Assembly (NCBI RefSeq): GCF_000150275.1
Contig: NW_002060943.1
Location: 4,112,008-4,176,007 of the forward strand
Direction: 5' to 3'
DNA from: Trichoplax adhaerens
Lineage: Eukaryota; Placozoa; Uniplacotomia; Trichoplacea; Trichoplacidae
DNA: 64,000 nt
A program made the position numbers and the translations under genes. Below are positions 11,471 through 23,451 of the stretch, piece after piece; position 1 is the stretch's first letter, and the number at the start of each line of letters is the position of its first letter. Below the pieces are notes generated by a model, which saw only the letters and a program-made list of their open reading frames with translations, did not search any database and was not told the DNA's origin.

Positions 11471-14271
11471 TCACTGATTGCCGTAAAACTGTTGAATAAT
11501 TTGGTCAGTAATCATACGACCACGTTGAATGACTTCGTCTGGTAGCAAGGCCAGTATAAAGAGCACCTAGAATGAATGCCAAATTTGTCAGTTTATTACT
11601 ATCTCCGTAATTAAAACATTTATTCAATAACGGATTTTACAATAAAAGATCAATTTACCTTCTCTTTAGGAGAGTATGATTCGATATCATCAGGGAAAGC
11701 ATCGGAAATGAGTTTATTAGCAGCAATAATTTCCTTCAAGATAATGCTATAAGTAATTTCCAGAATGTTTACACACAATTACATTCCGCGAACAGAGTAT
11801 CATTCAAATCTCAACGAAATTAAATGAGTTAAAGATGCTTACTTATAGTTTTTGCTGTTCATTATCTGACTACTGATTGCAATAGTTTCAACTGGATTAT
11901 AAACCTAATAGTAAATTTTGTCATTCAAGGAAAAAAAATGGCAGACCATGAGATAGTTCTTACCCACAATAACAGATATTGTTCAGTAGAACTTTATCAA
12001 ATTAGCTTTACTCCACAGTTTATCATGTATCTGCTGTAGTTAAAGCACTCTTTATCAGAGCAAGGTCTGATGATTAAAGCTGGTACCTGATGGAACCATC
12101 CAGGTGGTATAATCAGTAATTCTCCTGCATTTTGCTCGATTTCAATGTAATTAACATTGCGAAATAGAGGATATTTTTCATCATCAATATTGAAGCTATC
12201 AATTGGACTGTATATAAAATAAATGCAATGTATTATTTTACGATTTGTAGGTTTGGCGAGTTTAGCATGAAGTTAATATGTGTTCAATCGCTAAACTACA
12301 CAGCCTCGGTTAATTCAATTTATTTACCTGTTATATTTATAACAATTCAAAGGAAAACCACACATTTGATTGGGAGTAATATAAAATTTGTTGTCTTGTC
12401 CAGGGGGAAAAAGCTATCAAAAAAAGATTAAGTACATTTCCGACAATTATAATTCAGAATAAAATTATCAACAAGTATTTAATCTACTGTTCATGTATAA
12501 CGTCACTCTGATGATAGCAATACTGTACCTTCCAACGTTTTCGACCGTGTAATACAGCATTTGTACCAGTCCAATTATATGGATCTGTTTATTGGAAAGA
12601 TGCAATCTCTTGTGATACTCGTATTATAATAAAATTTCATATATTATAATTATCGTTCGTCTCACCAATATGCAAGTGCGATCTAGAATGTGCGCTACCC
12701 CATAACAGCATAGCATCCCAAGGACGTATCTCTTCTGGGAATAATTTAAAAAAATTTTCCTTGAAATAAATCTAAAATTATAAAATATGCAAAATTATGA
12801 ATGGTATCGTTAGTCATCATCCTAAATACAAGATCGATATACAATGTTCTACGTAAATGAGCATTAAAGAACTAGAAATACAAAATTTGAGGTTAACTAA
12901 ATTTTGATAATTTACTGTAATGTACGTTATACAGTATATATATATATATAAAGACTATAGGTATTTACACGATGAAAATTAATATTGCTATACTTACAGC
13001 TTCTCCAATATCAGCTTTTAGCTTGTCATGACGGTTGATAAATAATTCATCTTGTACATAATGCCATCTCGATGGCTTTCCATCTGGTACAACCTGACTA
13101 AACTCTTCTATTGTCATAGTTTTGACCTCAGCATTAATCATAGCACCCTAGTTCCAACGAAGATTAATAATGCAAATTAAGCTAATTTACAAATTGGATA
13201 CATCAAGCTACCGGTAAATACTGAAAATTAGTTGATCAGCAATACTACAGAAATTGTCCAGGCTGTTACCAAACGCGTGTTAGTACCAATATACTGTACG
13301 TACATCTAAAATAAATGCACTATAAATGCTCAAGGTACAGTATATACTACTACTACATACACAAGTAGACATATCGAATCTCTTCAGTAATGTTGCACAA
13401 AACACGCTTGAAGTAAAAGGGGTAGAATAATTTGATGAAACTAACCTCCACACTGACAACTGGTACTTTTTGATTGCCATAATGGCTTTTAAAAAAGTCG
13501 CGATTCCATTTCATGGATGGCCACTCATTAACTACACCACGTATTAATACTGGTCTAAAGAATGCATAGATGATCAATAGTTTAAATAGAAATAGCTTTA
13601 GCCTATTGCAATACAATGTTAATAAGGACTTTGTTTATCACTGTTGCTAATATGCAAACATCGTAATATCGTGCAGCAAGACTTTAGTTTAGCAATATAT
13701 TCTACGACTTGTAGCCATGTTCATCTACTGGAGTACTGTACTGCATTTTGGGAACTCTACGTATGAATACAAGTGAAATAGTGCACTTCAAGTATAGTAG
13801 TATTATCGGCCTAAAATGAAGGACTTTGCATCTAGATTATTATAAAAATATTATTTTAGCAAAATCATCTCCTTTACTTGTAGCCATAGCTGAACTGCAA
13901 AGTTTCGCTTACAATTGACAATCGAAGTACTTGGTAAATTCCTGCAAGCTTGCATTATCCCTAATGTTTACTCGATCAGTTGCAAAGGAATAATTTTGTA
14001 GATTGAATTCGCTATTAACAAGTTCTGCGTAATTGGTTTCGGTTACATTTTTCATTTCACTAGCAGCATTAAAGTAGAGCATAATAAAACCAAAACCACT
14101 AACGAAGCAAGCTGATAGAATGATCAAACGCACGCTTAGGCCCCATATTCTTTTCTCTCCATCCGAATCATCTTCATCATCTTGTGGTGTTGTGCTGCTC
14201 CCTCTGTACCTCAAAGCATGATTACTTTTATCCTTTTGATTCACGACTGCCTTTCTATTTCTATTCGTCAT
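11471..14271 (-). CDS. Membrane-anchored JmjC/cupin-like 2-oxoglutarate oxygenase
   Basis: Ten exons join in frame to 406 residues: 14271-13913, 13554-13446, 13147-12998, 12759-12666, 12584-12529, 12413-12328, 12207-12087, 11904-11843, 11746-11659, 11566-11471. A charged N-terminus is followed by one hydrophobic helix at about 45-67 (LSVRLIILSACFVSGFGFIM), which predicts a single-pass, type II protein. Next comes PVLIRGVVNEWPSMKW, the usual start of cupin_8/JmjC domains. The iron ligands are visible: HxD as H236-I-D238 (HIDPYNWTG) and the distal His 324 in PPGWFHQ. GRKRWKLFPP follows HxD as in JMJD6-like proteins. All three ligands being present suggests an active hydroxylase, perhaps in the secretory pathway lumen. 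Substrate and orthology (JMJD6-, JMJD8- or HSPBAP1-like) are unresolved. The HxD codons are split by an intron. Confidence 0.85.
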
Positions 14272-15410
14272 TTTGTCTGTAAGCTATTTCATAATAGTAC
14301 CGCAATTAGGATGACTAAACCGATGAGTTTCTTATTTCAATCCATTTCCATGGGTCTTGAAATTGAATTTATGAAATGTTCTGCTCACTCCAATTGGAAT
14401 ATGCACTACTATAAGTAGAGGGACTTCTGTCTTAGCTGATTACTATACAGACAGCAGCCTGGAAAGAGTCGATGACCGTACGCACAATCATGCTACTGCC
14501 ACCATACTATACACTGTATAGCATAGCACTGTACTGGACTGTATACTATAGGCAGTATAGCAACGACGAGTGGAGACCAGACATCTTCAACAAGAGCTGG
14601 CATCAATAACGATGTCCAAGCTATACTAATTGCAATTATAAAATTGGCTAATCTCTTAATTATCCATCGTAAATCTCGACTACTAAAGAAAACTAATCTA
14701 GTGACAGCGATAATCGTTTCATGTTTGCAACGGTAGGATATTTGCTTGTAGAATGAGCTAGAACTGTGCTCTCTGACATAATATGGCGAATGTCTGCCGC
14801 CATAGAGCTCCACTCAAGTTATTCTAAGCTCAGGATTTATAGCTATGATTAAAGGATCTCATCACTGTATTATAGATACCTTTTCCGAATATAGTAATAC
14901 TGTACAGCGTAGTTATCTTTTCTCTGCCTCTTCTTAGTCTATCGAAATTGCAACGTCAAATTCAAATCTCCGATTAGAATTAGCTTCAATATTGGAATCA
15001 TTCCATACGTACAATAACATCCAAGCTGCAAGAAACACCATCTTTCTGGATTACTGCAATACTGAGAGATACCTCTTTGCAATTTTGCTTTATTGGATCA
15101 AGATTAGGATGCCAAATTTAAATCTGCGACTATAATAGGTTTCAGCGTTGGAATCAAACTATACGTGTAATAATACTCGTGGTGAAGGAAAGACCACCTT
15201 CACGAACGCGTATCATCTTAGTCAGAGAGGAATTGGCTATACTACTAACCGATCAATATTGGATCTCTACAAAATATTGACCTCGTACGTATATTTCAGT
15301 ATCTTAAGGTTAAGACTAACCCAATACCTTTTCAATTAATCTTTAACACCGTATAGTAACATATATATCTACTGAAATAGAGCAAAGCTACTTCATGTAT
15401 TAGCGCTCAG
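14272..15410. other. Divergent intergenic region with GTAC-palindrome motifs
   Basis: Separates the starts of the JmjC gene (-) and the LYR-motif gene (+). At about 14495-14560 there are tactatacactgtatagc, actgtactggactgtatac and similar GTAC-type units, and ctgtacagc occurs near 14900. No conserved protein is visible. Confidence 0.55.
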
Positions 15411-15659
15411 ATGACTAGTAAGGCACCCCTTCGTTTATATACGCAACTTTTGCGGCAAATAAACAACTTTCCTGTTACCGAAATGCGAAATAAACTAAGA
15501 TACAACTTAAGGGAAATGTTTGAGGTTTATAAGCAAGAGTCCAACCCCGATAATGTAAGAAAGCTACTACAAGATGGAGAGAATCACCTAAAGCTATTAC
15601 AGTTTCTCAACAATGCTGACCGGAGCGTTATTATGTCGTTATTTGAACGCAAGAAATGA
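15411..15659 (+). CDS. LYR-motif (Complex1_LYR) mitochondrial protein
   Basis: An intron-free 82-codon frame with ATG and TGA. It carries the LYR tripeptide position as LYTQLLR at residues 9-15, a downstream Arg/Phe helix (RYNLREMFEVYK) and DNVRKLLQDGENHLKLLQ, matching the three-helix LYR fold. LYRM proteins act in mitochondria as adaptors for acyl-ACP, Fe-S assembly or respiratory complex assembly. The exact member is not clear; ETFRF1/LYRM5 and LYRM2 are the closest by eye. The Arg of LYR is replaced by Thr in the strict tripeptide (LYT). Single-exon structure is unusual in this intron-rich window. Confidence 0.8.
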   Translation: MTSKAPLRLYTQLLRQINNFPVTEMRNKLRYNLREMFEVYKQESNPDNVRKLLQDGENHLKLLQFLNNADRSVIMSLFERKK

Positions 15660-16124
15660 CATGGCAGTATAATCAGTTAATATTTACTGAATATTACAAC
15701 ATATCGCACGCACGAAATAACTTGTATATGCGTATACGAAGCTTGCTTTTATTCTCTGTTAATTTATATGTTCCAGATATTCAATCTCGTATATAATATC
15801 AATAGAATACGTTCAAGCTCATTTAGTATTTTTCATTGATAAGTTAATCCACTATTTACAGATGAATTAATATACTGTATAGGCTATACTTTGCTCTTTC
15901 AAGCTTCGGATAGCCAACAATTATTGCTATCTTACAATACAACCCAATGTACTATAGATCTTAAATAGGCTTTATACAAATCAGGTTCTTTCATAGTATA
16001 TCATCGTTAATAATTTAGTAATGTGAAATATTCGAAACTGCTGAAGCTTTTTGCTATATCTTAAAATATACATCTGTTGCTGTACAAAATATCTTTATCC
16101 TAGTTTTATTAATAACGTATCGGA
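15660..16124. other. Intergenic, convergent gene ends
   Basis: Short AT-rich spacer between the LYR gene (+) and the NEK kinase (-). I see no gene or repeat. Confidence 0.5.
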
Positions 16125-19100
16125 TCACGATGACTTGGACATTTTAGATTCATCGTGTATCAACAACTCTTTAACGAGATAAAATGTATCCCTTACTTGA
16201 TTATTACCGTCTGCCAAAACTGTGAATGTAGCACTGCAAATAAAAATAAATGCATCTGTTAAATATCAAATTGACACGCAGAGTAAGACTGTCCAATTTA
16301 TGAGGTGTTATCAGTACAATATACCAAAAAATAGAGTAGCTTACTTCAAGTTTTGATCAGACGACGATTTACTACACTCTTCAAGAACTCTTCGATACAG
16401 GTCGCTTCCAAGTTCATTGATACAGTGCCTAAATGAATGATACAAAATTTCAAATAATTCATCCACCTGCCGTGTTCATTTTGTGTTGCAAAATACTTAT
16501 GCGAAAGCACAAAGAATAATATTAAAGTAAACACTTCAATTTAACGTTATAGTCATTACTCTGTTATTCGCGCCTTGCATTCACTTCCTTCATTATCCTG
16601 TACCAAATCCTCAATTTGATCCTTATTTTTAGCAGCTTTTGCCGAGGTTAAAATGACCTAATGACGATGCAAAAATATATATTTTAGAAGTTTCAACATG
16701 GATAATAAAAATCTATAATTACTATGACAGCTTACCTGATCATCGTCCGATTCATAATCCTCAAAATCATCAGAGTAATCTCCGCATGACGAATGTGTTG
16801 AGTTGTCGTTAGCAGCAGTTCTGTTTTCAAAGTCCTTCCCACAACTATGAGTATCTCCACTGTCACTAGATTCGAAGTCATCGGAATAATCATTCTCTGA
16901 TTTCAATGACTGGTCTTTCAATTCATCATTGCTCGATCGTGATAGTAAACTGCTATTCTTGGCCATTTTAATGCTACCACCGGAAGAGTTTTCTTGCCTA
17001 GCGTATAGCAGAAATTTTTTGATTAAAAGTTAATGTTTTACGTATTAAATAGAGATGATTAAAGTAACGTAACTTTAATGATGATTAAGAAGTTGCGTAA
17101 TTATTATAATGTTGACATACGCGTAACCGTATATCCGGTAGAATTATAGAAAATCGAATCTTATACATCCAATGGATATAATACCTGGTATCAGCCCGAT
17201 TTGCAACTGCTTCTTGTTCCGAAATGAATAATTGAAGATTATCTTTGACGTATACCGTACTTAATAAAGCGCCAGCACTACATCAATATCAGAGAGAATA
17301 GTGAGATGCAGGCTGTAATGAGACTTTAAATTAGAATTTTTGAGGGTATATCTTTCGTGATATATACGTATATATATATATCAACAAAAGTTTGAAATTA
17401 CCTGGGCCTTTCGTCAGCATTTTTCGTTAGTGCCATTCGTATAAGTTCATTTATATCGCTAGAGAATTGTGGCGGTAATGGCTAAAAGGAGTGGATAACG
17501 TTAGGTGATGAATAATTTAATTTAGATATAGCAAAACCAACTTTAGTATAATATATCATTATTAAACTGACTTTATCGTTGTAACATTATATAGTGGACA
17601 CGTATGGAGTTATTCTTACCTTGTATTCAGTTTTGACAATTTTATAAAATAGAGTAACTAAATTTGTTGCATCAAAGGCTGGTTTTAGGGCACACAGTTC
17701 ATAAAGCAGGCATCCCATGGACTAATGCAATAGCAATAATAGATATATCTTAACAATTTACATATGCATGTGTATTTACTTTCTATATGCAATTAATTTA
17801 AAAACAACACTGTGAGTGTTAGGGTAGAGTTGATATGAAATTCTGCAGTAAGAAAGACTGTGGTATTTTAATTTTAAAAAGAATACCCAAATATCGCTTT
17901 TTGAACTATATGGCAAGTCTTGGCATAATTCTGGACTTAAGTAACAAGGAGTTCCGACTTTAGATTGAGCCATATCAAAGGTATTATCCATAATACGGGA
18001 TACACCAAAGTCACCTGCATCAATAAGATGTCAAATCTGTCTATTACATAGCTAGTTGAATGAAATCAGGCAAGTACAAAAAGCAATGTAATATATTTTA
18101 TTACCTAATTTGACTAATTGTTTCTTGGTTAAAAACACATTAGGACTCTTGATATCTCTATCCAATATTTAACAAACGATTAAGTATGATCAGCGCTTTC
18201 GTTAGTACAGCCGTTATATTAATAAGAGCAACGAATTAACTTACTTTTTTCTTATAATAATTAATAAATCACATCACATTATTACTACCTACCTATGCAA
18301 TATTTTCATAGTGTGTAGGTACTGAATTGCCATTAACAGTTGCACAAACCACTATAAAAATAATAATGTTAGCATTATATACTATTATGTAGTTTCTACT
18401 CTAATGCCACTTAAATCTAACGCGTAGAGTATTATACGCCACATGATCTGAGAATAGAGCTCAAATTTCTGTATAATAAATAAGTAAACATAATCCTGAT
18501 ATTGCATTACCTTCATAATCTGTGACTCTCCAAAATAGGTTTCATTCTATCATATATCAATAAGCATTAACTTATGATTTTAGTAGTGTATTATCATGAG
18601 TTATATTTGTATATTTTAGCGCACTAACAAGGAAATTAGTTCAGTATGCTCTATACTTGAAATTACTACGTACTTCTTTTGCTTCGCAGACTTTATCAAA
18701 TAAAGATCCACCTTCGTAATAATCCTATGGAAAAAATTTAGCTAATTGAGTAATTTATTATTTCTTTTACATATAACTTAATTGCAAACGTATTCGGTGT
18801 ATATCTTCACCTGTACAATATATAAAAATTGACCACCTTCGCCGAAAAACGAATCTTGAAAAGTCACTACGTGTGGGTGCTTCATTTTCGACAGTATCCT
18901 TCAATAGATCAAAATTATGTAATTATATAGGGCTATAGCATGATTCTAAACTGTAGTAGATAGTACAGGAAACGTAAAAATCTGACACTGAGTGAAAACA
19001 GCAATATTCTGATTATATTTAACGATATGTTTATAAATGAATATACATCAAAGTCAGAAATTATAGCAACATTTATAGTTGAAAAGCGGAGGATTCATAG

Positions 19101-19985
19101 TTTAATTTTTGCTAATGAATTGCAAGTAAATTTGATGAGTGCATACTTCTTTAAGAAACGGAAAGCTTTGAAATTTCCTAATACAACATTAGAATATAAC
19201 TATCCATGGACTACTAGGTTTTCTTTTAGTAGTTCATGGACTATCATATTTGAAAGCTTGACAATATTACAAAAATCCTAGTTCTGCGGTAACTATCTGA
19301 CTTTATCGTGATGCATATTGTAAATTCCTTCCGTTTACGTTTGAAAGCCTTACTTAGCTTCGCTTTTAATAGTTTCTGCAGTTCTATACTTGCTCTTCTG
19401 ATCCAATCGTACTTCTTTAATAGCAACCAATCTTTTAATAACAGATCGAGAGGAAGGGGTAATTCATTTTAATAATTTGCAAACACACAGTACGAAATAG
19501 CAGAGAGATTTTTTCCTATACTAAGCTATACGACATTAGGACAATTTAATAATTCTGCCTTAATAGAAATACTCGTATCTTGTATTATCTATGCTTAGCT
19601 TGCAATTAGGTTACGAATCATCACTACTTTTTATACATATACTAGTTTAATTTTTTAACGACAGCCTCCATAGAAGAAATGATTCATTATAATAGATATT
19701 ATTACGAATTCGCTAACTTCATAACCCATTTGCTGGTAAGGTAAGTTCCATAGAATATGCTCACCCTTGGATCATTTATTTTACAGTAATGTTAAACTGT
19801 ACAAATTTGTAACTTACGATCAGTTATAACAAGTAATCATGAATAAAATAGTATGGAATGCCATGTTGAATATTAACAGGACTATATTATCTTACAATTT
19901 ACCTTCGAGTAATATGGGAGCGCGCTAGAAAGACCTGGCTAAAACTACCGTTGCCTAATAACTTGAGTTTGTCGTAGGACTCCAT
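16125..19985 (-). CDS. NIMA-related (NEK) Ser/Thr protein kinase
   Basis: Fifteen exons join in frame to 467 residues: 19985-19903, 19431-19354, 18898-18811, 18724-18674, 18546-18511, 18351-18293, 18157-18105, 18014-17887, 17721-17620, 17481-17402, 17277-17185, 16997-16736, 16657-16560, 16428-16345, 16233-16125. The kinase domain comes first: glycine loop LGNGSFSQVF (10-19), catalytic Lys33 in VAIK, HRDIKSPN (Asp133), DFG (151-153), GTPCYLSPE in place of APE, and SDIWSMGCLLYELC. These are NEK-family signatures, closest to NEK1/3/4/5. The tail (about 285-375) is acidic and holds DYSDDFE twice; a conserved-looking end follows (ELGSDLYRRVLEE). NEKs commonly regulate centrosomes, cilia and the cell cycle. 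All catalytic residues are present, so it should be active. Which NEK it is remains open. Confidence 0.92.
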
Positions 19986-21720
19986 AGGGAAGATTTGAGC
20001 ATTACTGTATAGTTTGTTTATTTAAAATTAAGTTCCGTTAACTCTAGTAAGCGAATACTGTAATCGTGAAATTATAGAAGCACGACCATAATATGCTATC
20101 AAGGTTATAATTGACTAGAGAATCCCAACATCGAAACATCCATGATCGCAAGATTTAAGCTGTAAACGTCAGAAAGGTTAATATAACTCTTATGAAGCTA
20201 TACACTAATACAGTTATTGGGTTGCTAGTGAATTTTTAATTAGTACTAGTGTTAGCAACTCGGTCTGCAATATAGTTAACACTGGTCAAACTAATGTATT
20301 CGGGTACCTAATTCTAAACTATACAGTGTACTACAATGGCTGCGCAATGGTCGTATTGTGCTGTCTATTTATACAGTAATGTATACAGTAAATAGATATA
20401 CTATACGTGACTACGTATACCAAAACTAGAGTACTAGCAGAAGCGCCTTAATAGTCCATTACTAATCATGGTTCCAATGCATTGTGACGAGAGAGAAATT
20501 AAAATATTATTTTATTATTAATTCATTTTTTAGAATATCGTACTAGGTAATAAAGCAATGGTGAATAGTAAAAATATTACAACAAACGCGAGTTATTACG
20601 CGTGAGCGATGAAGAAATGCTTACAGAAAATCAATCTCCACGCAATTTAGATTAACTACTCGTATATTCTGGCTCTTTATACTATCTATAACGTAAATCC
20701 CATGCAGTATAATGTAAGTATGGTAGTCCACGTACTGCATATACAGTATATTACCCACTATCATCCAGTAACCAATAGGATTTTGATAGGTATATATTAT
20801 ACGCTACGTATATACAATCCCTTCAAAATGGCCGGCTAAGTGTTATATCTTACTGCCTTATCTCAGTAATTGTCCTATTTTATATACAGGAAATAAATTT
20901 TCAATATTCGGCTATTTATTTTAACGACAAAATAAAGTTGTAAACACTTATTTATTGATCATTCATTCATCGATTAAAAAAATATCTAATAGTGTAACCA
21001 CGCTTAAGATCAAAGCAATCAACGTAGAATTTACTTACTAATTTTTTATGCGGCTCAATCATCTCAAATTAGAATAATACATAGTGTAATAAAAAATCAA
21101 ATTTAAAACATCATAAATAAAATACTAACTGTCGAGTTTATTACTAGCACATTTTAAACCAAAGATTGAATCTTTTAACGTAATACGGCCTCCCTAAATC
21201 TGACGTTGATATGTGAGAAACCTACATTAGCTATTTGACGATGTTTTCAGATTTAAGAAAGATCTAATAGAATAATAATTATTATACTTGATTAGTTCGT
21301 AGATCATTCTGCGTGTGTCGATGATTATAATATTAACGTAGACGCTCAGTTGTTTTAAATTTACTTCACAACAAAAATAGTATAGACGCTCTCCCAATTT
21401 GCTGGCTTAATCTCACTAAGGACTTTGTATTAGTATACGATTAAAAGCCGTAATAACTATAATTAATTATTTCACTTATAATTTTCATATCATAGAATCA
21501 ATCAAGTACGTAGAGCGACCGAGAGTTTGATTTTAGACATGAATCATTTGCTTCCTATTCATAATCGGAGTCATTCCGTAAATTTAGCTAAATTAGCATG
21601 ATATTGCTATTGTATAAAAATCACTAATAAATTTATAAGTGCAAATTATACTGTACTAGTGAACATCAATTGGTGAGGTAAAAGGAATGTATAGCTTTTG
21701 CCTATGGTGTTCCTGGCGGA
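19986..21720. other. Intergenic, NEK 5' flank with GTAC-type motifs
   Basis: Upstream of the NEK start and downstream of the CRD-TSP1-NTR gene. At 20318-20410 there are atacagtgtacta, atacagtaatgtatacagta and similar units, and at 20700-20760 more (tatacagtata). No conserved protein is visible; the rest is AT-rich. Confidence 0.5.
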
Positions 21721-23451
21721 TTAAGTAGATACGTAATCATTTATAATATACAATTCTTTGTGCTTTCTCCAAACTTTTCTAGCCCAGTTTGGAACATGAG
21801 TACGCCACCTAGATTTCCATTCGTCTAATGCACTATCGGATAAGCTGATAGTCTATGTATAAGAGAGATTAATTATATTATGCATTAATTAATATAATAA
21901 GATTGCAATACAAAATTACTAATGATAATGATATGCATTAGTTGCATGTCATACCAAGTGAGGAGGATAGTTTGCGTCCATATGACCCATAATTATATAA
22001 TCTTTGGTGCTTATCAAATTTGCACCGATACACGTAGAATTAATATGTAATGTGGTAAATCCTTTCTTTATGTGAGCTTTCGCAAATAAAACCTCTGATA
22101 TTCTTACAAGAACTTTAGCAGAGGTATCGAATTGTTCCACTGAAATAACACGAGCACGAATACCTATATGAAATTATCGAGCCGTTTTAATAGAATTAAT
22201 TTGTTATGAAGCTATAACTCATAAATATTTCTATAATATCTAAAGCAATTATTATTGACTTCCATTTAAATGGAAGATGCAGTACCCTTACCAAATGTGT
22301 ATCGTCTCTTACGAAACTGCCACAAACTAGGTTTATCAAATCTATTTAGGCAATATTCTACAAAGGCGGAAAAAAACCAATAATGAGATCTTTAATCATT
22401 AACTCATTTTATATCTATAGGATTTCAGTCCTCACTTATGACTGTTAACTCTCATTTTTGCTATAAATCAAACTTACTAATTCCACAGTCTTTAAGGTGA
22501 CAAGGATTAAGTTCGTTAATTTTAGAGCATGAACCCTCAATGTGAATAAATCGGTATCTCTTCGCATATCCTGCGTTGCACTCGCGTGAACAGTTACCCC
22601 AACTTGACCATGTGGTTTCACATTCTGGAATAATAGCAGATTACAATTTACTTTTTAGAATACTATAAAAGGAAATAAGCTTGAAAGGTTATGGGCTAGT
22701 AATTTTAATTGACATGATATATTTCAATGTAATTCTACTTAATTTAGCTGCATAAACAAGTTGTTATTGCCTTGTATTGACTCTGTGATTTAAAATGTTA
22801 ATATGATCAATTCTACTATTTACATAAAATGCAGATGGGTTCATAGTAGCTACCGTACCTTCTCGGCTTTTTATAGGGGGTGGTGTTGATGTACCTGTAC
22901 ATATATAAATTATTAACGTTATTAAAAAAACGCTATTCCACTGTGGTAAGTAAGTCAAATAAAAAATTAAGACTATTTAATAACAGAAGAAAATATATAC
23001 CAGAAATAATTGAACTCGGCTTGATACAGACACCAAAATCATGTACTGGAAATTTGTTACAAGCTAAAGCAGTTGGCCAAGTTTGATTATTAAATCTTTT
23101 GATAATGGGCTCTGCTATATTGCGAGCATCCTCACAGACTGATTGACAAGGTGGCACCGGCTTTGCCATCTCGGAACATATTGGAAAATAAAGAGTGCAT
23201 AGAAAGAAACGTAACTTTTCATACCATGATCTATTAATTGCTTTGATGTAGTCCACTAGAAGTATGTAACGTTCGATTTCTGATTTTGCAATATCTTGAT
23301 TTTCGTGATATGCCCTATTTGGAAATTTTGTATGATTATAAATTTCTCTGCACATAGACATTTTCATAGGTTGACAACCATTAGGGAGAGGAGCCAACCA
23401 TATACACGGTAACCATATTAATAGAAAGATGAGACTGATGGTCCTTTTCAT
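21721..23451 (-). CDS. Secreted Frizzled-CRD / TSP1 / netrin-like protein
   Basis: Six exons, 23451-23001, 22894-22859, 22624-22478, 22357-22292, 22163-21955 and 21852-21721, join in frame to 346 residues. The start is the ATG at 23451, which opens a signal peptide (MKRTISLIFLLIWLPCIWLA). A Frizzled cysteine-rich domain (about 26-146; KLRFFLCTLYFPIC, PPCQSVCEDA) is followed by a short Thr/Pro linker. Then comes one thrombospondin type 1 repeat (about 163-210; WSSWGNCSREC, NPCHLKDCG). A netrin-like module follows (YTFGIRARVISVEQ, DYIIMGHMD, DEWKSRWRTHVPNWARK). Secreted Frizzled-related proteins combine CRD and NTR and modulate Wnt signalling; the inserted TSP1 is unusual. The CRD has eight cysteines rather than ten. 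Domain calls are firm; the Wnt role is inferred. Confidence 0.9.

Noticed and set aside
14493-14813. 106-codon minus-strand frame with hydrophobic stretches
   Set aside because: It has no ATG start (begins at GTG just after an in-frame stop), no clear splice partners, and overlaps GTAC palindromes.
18421-18469. Possible extra NEK exon (KFELYSQIM...)
   Set aside because: The conserved kinase sequence is continuous without it (ESQIMK directly into WFVQLLMAIQ), and the neighbours join in phase.
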